Assembly (NCBI RefSeq): GCF_000018585.1
Contig: NC_009976.1
Location: 1,293,841-1,357,840 of the forward strand
Direction of reading: 5' to 3'
Source of the DNA: Prochlorococcus marinus str. MIT 9211
Lineage (GTDB): Bacteria > Cyanobacteriota > Cyanobacteriia > PCC-6307 > Cyanobiaceae
DNA: 64,000 nucleotides
In this document: piece by piece, positions 61,122 through 64,000 of the stretch
How the letters are laid out: each line of letters begins with the position of its first letter
Numbering within the stretch: position 1 is the stretch's first letter
Notes under the pieces: model-generated
Database searches by the model: none
What the model saw: only the letters and a program-made list of their open reading frames with translations
Told to the model about the DNA's origin: nothing
Position numbers and translations under genes: made by a program

Positions 61122-62504
61122 CTACACCAGGCACTTGTCGAACTCCCGACACATTTCTTCTTCATCAAGATTTCGACCGATAAACACTAATTGATTATGG
61201 CGAGGTTCATTCCCCCATTCTTTATCGGGCTGAGCAGTGAAGAGCATATGAACCCCTTGAAAAACCATTCGCCTGGATTCACCCGCATAACTTATAAACC
61301 CTTTTGTCCTAAATATATCTACACCTTTTTCTGACAGGAGTCGACTCAACCAGTTATTGAGTTTTTCTGGATCGACATCACCTATTCGCTCAATAGCAAT
61401 TGAGCGAACTTCATCATCATGTTCATGCTCTGCTACCCAAGTCCGCTCAGTTTCAGGTTGGACCAAAGCATCATTTTTGCCATCACTTTCAGTTTTAGCA
61501 ATTAAAGTATCAAGCCGGGATACTTTGATATCAAATTCCTCTGCTGTGTGCTGGGTGAACAGCCCAATATGAGTAGGGTTATCAAGTTCTAAAAAGAAAG
61601 ATTTACGCCCATTAGACTGAAGCTGAAGACTGACATGTTTTTCAAGTGGGACTGTGCTTCCCGGATGAAGAAGTTCCGCAGAGTCAGCGTAAAGTCTTAC
61701 GCAAGATTCAGCACCAGCATTAAGAGCTGCTTCGTCAATCCCCTGGTCTTCCAGAACTACAAGAGACATAGTGGGATCAGGACCTTCTTCGAGGCTAAGT
61801 TCATAACGACCTTTCTCAAGAGAAAAGACACCTGTCCACTCGAATGGATATTCTGGCTCAAGAAAAGTGGGTCGACGCTTTAACACCTGATCTAGATCAA
61901 AAGCACTCAGGTTTAGCACAGTATCAATAGACACCTTCGCTTGCTTGCTACGCACAACACGAGCCATACGGTTCATATCTCGTAGTCGTGATTCAAGAAT
62001 ATCGAGAGATTCATCAGAGACTAAGTCCGTTTTATTTAGGACCAGGACATCTGCAAATGCAACCTGCTCAGAGCTTTCATCACTGCGACCGAGTTGCTGA
62101 TCAATATGAGCCGCATCAACGAGAGTAACAATGCCATCAAGAGAAAATTCATTACGGATTTCATCATCCATAAAAAATGTCTGAGCAACAGGGCCAGGAT
62201 CAGCAAGTCCTGTTGTCTCAACCAACACATAGTCGAATTTATCTCGTCTCTTCATGAGGTTTCCCAGTACGCGAATCAGGTCTCCACGAACGGTGCAACA
62301 AATGCAACCATTGGACATTTCAAAGACTTCTTCGTCAGCATTAATGACCAGACCCTGATCAATACCAACTTGACCATATTCATTTTCGATTACAGCGATT
62401 CGTTTACCGTGTTCTTCACTCAGAATCCGATTAAGGAGAGTGGTTTTCCCAGAGCCGAGGAAGCCCGTAAGGATGGTGACAGGTACTTTTTGTTCGACGG
62501 TCAT
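61122..62504 (-). CDS. Large CobW/COG0523 zinc-chaperone GTPase
   Basis: A 460-aa G3E GTPase. Walker A is G-F-L-G-S-G-K-T-T-L, the C-x-C-C motif is N-G-C-I-C-C-T-V-R-G (Cys67, 69, 70), and N-K-T-D gives base specificity. A long insert precedes the CobW C-terminal domain and includes an E-H-E-H-D-D-E metal patch. Context with ZnuA fits a zinc-delivery role like the ZNG1/ZigA group. The start overlaps the 110-aa gene by 4 bp, so they are coupled. Confidence 0.93.
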   Translation of the reverse strand: MTVEQKVPVTILTGFLGSGKTTLLNRILSEEHGKRIAVIENEYGQVGIDQGLVINADEEVFEMSNGCICCTVRGDLIRVLGNLMKRRDKFDYVLVETTGLADPGPVAQTFFMDDEIRNEFSLDGIVTLVDAAHIDQQLGRSDESSEQVAFADVLVLNKTDLVSDESLDILESRLRDMNRMARVVRSKQAKVSIDTVLNLSAFDLDQVLKRRPTFLEPEYPFEWTGVFSLEKGRYELSLEEGPDPTMSLVVLEDQGIDEAALNAGAESCVRLYADSAELLHPGSTVPLEKHVSLQLQSNGRKSFFLELDNPTHIGLFTQHTAEEFDIKVSRLDTLIAKTESDGKNDALVQPETERTWVAEHEHDDEVRSIAIERIGDVDPEKLNNWLSRLLSEKGVDIFRTKGFISYAGESRRMVFQGVHMLFTAQPDKEWGNEPRHNQLVFIGRNLDEEEMCREFDKCLV

Positions 62505-62833
62505 TTTGCTTTGGTTAAGTCTTTAGTACAATTAGAATTGGTCAAGCTCATATCGATTAAGTAATTTTTATCGATGTCCAATAGTTCGATAGCCTTTTCC
62601 TCAAAATCATCAAGCTCAGAGTAGTTGTAGGGAACTTTTAAGCGTAAAGTTAATTTCCCACCTTCTCTTGCAAGAGAGTGATTAGAAAATCCAAGTTCTT
62701 GAATATTTTTCTCAAAATCATTTGTTAGAGTTAACTTTAATATTTTTTGCTGGTTCCATGGTGATTGATCCATGAAACTTGCTTGACCTTCCCAGTATTT
62801 TTTGTAAGTTTCTAAACCTTTAGCTTTAGACAT
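62501..62833 (-). CDS. Hypothetical protein of the zinc operon, 110 aa
   Basis: A mixed helix/strand soluble protein with F-M-D-Q-S-P-W-N-Q near the start and Y-N-Y-S-E-L-D-D-F-E-E. One Cys near the C-terminus. It is tightly placed between znuA and cobW with a 4-bp overlap to the latter. No family recognised. Confidence 0.6.
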   Translation of the reverse strand: MSKAKGLETYKKYWEGQASFMDQSPWNQQKILKLTLTNDFEKNIQELGFSNHSLAREGGKLTLRLKVPYNYSELDDFEEKAIELLDIDKNYLIDMSLTNSNCTKDLTKAK

Positions 62834-62882
62834 TTTAGTTAAAGTTGAATGTGAGCTTCAACAGAAGGTTAAGATGTTTACA

Positions 62883-64000
62883 TTAACGTTTAGTTAATGA
62901 ATCCCACCTATTTTCTAATTGATTACCTGCTTTCTTATTGCAGGAACCACCCAAAGAATCAACGATTGTACATGTGTTATGAACAGCGACAGAAATAGTA
63001 TTTCCTGTAGGCATTAAACCATCAACAAAAATCTGTTGTTTTGCTATAGGGGTAGAAGTTTGTCTACTTAAGTTTTTCAATAGCTTTGAAGGAGGGTTTT
63101 GCTCAGCAAAGATAGCTTGTACATTTGATTCTTTTAGCTCTGTGATTACTTTAGAAATGGTCTGAGGCCTAAGGCTAGATGAATGACCAAGAAAATCTAA
63201 TAAGCTAATAGTTTTCAAACCAAAAGCATCCCCGTAGTATTCCATAGCTTTATGCTTAGAAACTATCGTCCTTTGATTAGAAGGGATTGTCGCTACTTGT
63301 TTTTGAGTCCATTGATCTAAGTCTTCTAAAAGAGAATTAACAGATTGAGTTCTTTCTTTTAAAACTTTTTTAGTTTCTCTATCAAAGAATGAAATTTTCG
63401 TGTTGAGATTTTTAGAAATGACATTCCCCATTTTGATGATGTTATGAGGATCGTGCCAAACATGGGGATCTAGTCCACCATGATCATGGTGATGATGATC
63501 ACCGCCTTCATCTGGAACTTGAGCTATCGGTTCAATATCATCGCCTGAAACATCTTTAAAGAAATGTTCATTGGCTTCAAACTCAAAAGGCATATGCTCA
63601 GTAAAGAATGCATATTTACCAGCTTTTTTAATTTCTACATTGAATGTTGTGCTGTCTTTTCTCTCATTAAATGTAAGAAGATAGGCTTTTCCCTGTGCAA
63701 CAAGTTTGTCATTATTGCGTTTAACTTCTGAATTTTTGGACTCTAATAATTCTTCAGCAAGTTCTTCTGATGCTTCAATATCCCCAGATTTAAGAATGAC
63801 CATTTTCATTGCAGGGTCCGCATAGTCTCCATCGACTTTTGCAAAAGACCATTTGTATGTTCCTCGTGAAAGTTCAAAGACACCAGCCCATTCAAAGGCT
63901 TCATCTCCATGATCATCATGTTTAGCCGATGAGTGATCGTCATGATCGTCGTGGTCATCATGTTTAGCAGATGAGTGATCGTCATGATCGTCGTGGTCAT
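62883..64000 (-). CDS. znuA: ZnuA-like zinc-binding protein, partial (5' end outside)
   Basis: The frame is open from 64000 to the stop at 62883, so the N-terminus and signal peptide lie beyond the window. The visible part has two His-Asp blocks (H-D-D-H-D-D-H-D-D-H), a ZinT-like segment (F-E-W-A-G-V-F-E-L-S-R-G), H-H-H-H-D-H, then the ZnuA core: L-D-P-H-V-W-H-D-P, S-K-H-K-A-M-E-Y-Y, L-D-F-L-G-H-S-S. These are cluster A-I zinc binding proteins of an ABC importer. The ABC permease and ATPase are not in the window. First visible gene of a zinc operon. Confidence 0.93.
   Translation of the reverse strand, partial: DHDDHDDHSSAKHDDHDDHDDHSSAKHDDHGDEAFEWAGVFELSRGTYKWSFAKVDGDYADPAMKMVILKSGDIEASEELAEELLESKNSEVKRNNDKLVAQGKAYLLTFNERKDSTTFNVEIKKAGKYAFFTEHMPFEFEANEHFFKDVSGDDIEPIAQVPDEGGDHHHHDHGGLDPHVWHDPHNIIKMGNVISKNLNTKISFFDRETKKVLKERTQSVNSLLEDLDQWTQKQVATIPSNQRTIVSKHKAMEYYGDAFGLKTISLLDFLGHSSSLRPQTISKVITELKESNVQAIFAEQNPPSKLLKNLSRQTSTPIAKQQIFVDGLMPTGNTISVAVHNTCTIVDSLGGSCNKKAGNQLENRWDSLTKR

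Overview
The window looks like a low-light-type Prochlorococcus, or a very close marine picocyanobacterium. The evidence is low GC, short intergenic gaps, a Pcb chlorophyll a2/b2 antenna gene (13652-14719), three single-helix high-light-inducible (hli) genes, a DUF2839 protein, and many very small membrane proteins typical of this group. No ribosomal RNA, phage, transposase, CRISPR array or replication origin was seen. One tRNA (Gly, CCC) is present.

Layout. 0-9.5 kb holds an Na+-dependent (NSS) transporter, DUF1330 and DUF1824 proteins, a K+ channel, a TPR-sulfotransferase, tRNA-Gly, an ArfB-type ribosome-rescue hydrolase and a DCC thiol protein. 9.5-18.4 kb is rich in Lys/Ala/Glu low-complexity proteins: a tail-anchored helix of about 52 hexapeptide repeats, and two related proteins (11.7 and 17.3 kb) sharing a module that I cannot assign to a known family. 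Between them lie an SDR, pcb and several tiny genes including rubredoxin. 18.8-20.7 kb is a decaying SxtJ / DUF5989 / SGNH-hydrolase cassette with only the tail of its carbamoyltransferase left. 20.8-29 kb has a His-Glu repeat CobW GTPase, an EamA transporter, an SDR, folE, apt and an hli gene. 29.2-33.7 kb is a polar amino-acid ABC transporter with a frameshifted binding protein, followed by an AbrB-type membrane protein. 33.7-38.1 kb is small genes, a ferredoxin/metallo-beta-lactamase fusion, a phosphoribosyltransferase/deoxyribosyltransferase pair and a small RNA candidate. 38.4-45.7 kb is a surface-sugar island with two N-acetyl-sugar amidotransferases, a HisF-HisH fusion, a DUF4915-like protein and a putative glycosyltransferase. 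45.8-56.3 kb has DUF3764 and DUF3804 proteins, a MASE1 histidine kinase with its response regulator, an OsmC-cupin fusion, a frameshifted pseudopilin and a Bcp peroxiredoxin. 56.9-59.4 kb is an hli cluster with a second copy of the small RNA, clpS and small repeated ORFs. 59.4-64 kb is a zinc operon on the minus strand: ZnuA-like binding protein (5' end beyond the window), an unknown 110-aa protein, a large CobW GTPase, a WD40 propeller and a secreted protein.

How the parts may work together. The zinc operon couples uptake (ZnuA) to intracellular metal delivery (CobW), and a second CobW sits at 20.8 kb. In the sugar island the HisH half of the fusion would make ammonia from glutamine and pass it through the HisF barrel to the two amidotransferases, giving amidino-sugars for a surface glycan. 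The 57-kb region shares paralogues with several other places in the window (57-aa family at 6.4 kb, small RNA at 37 kb, membrane peptide at 51.9 kb, hli at 28.8 kb), which fits a hot spot of small-gene duplication.

Four genes carry an apparent frameshift or nonsense codon. Either the locus is decaying or the assembly has indel errors; the sequence alone cannot decide.
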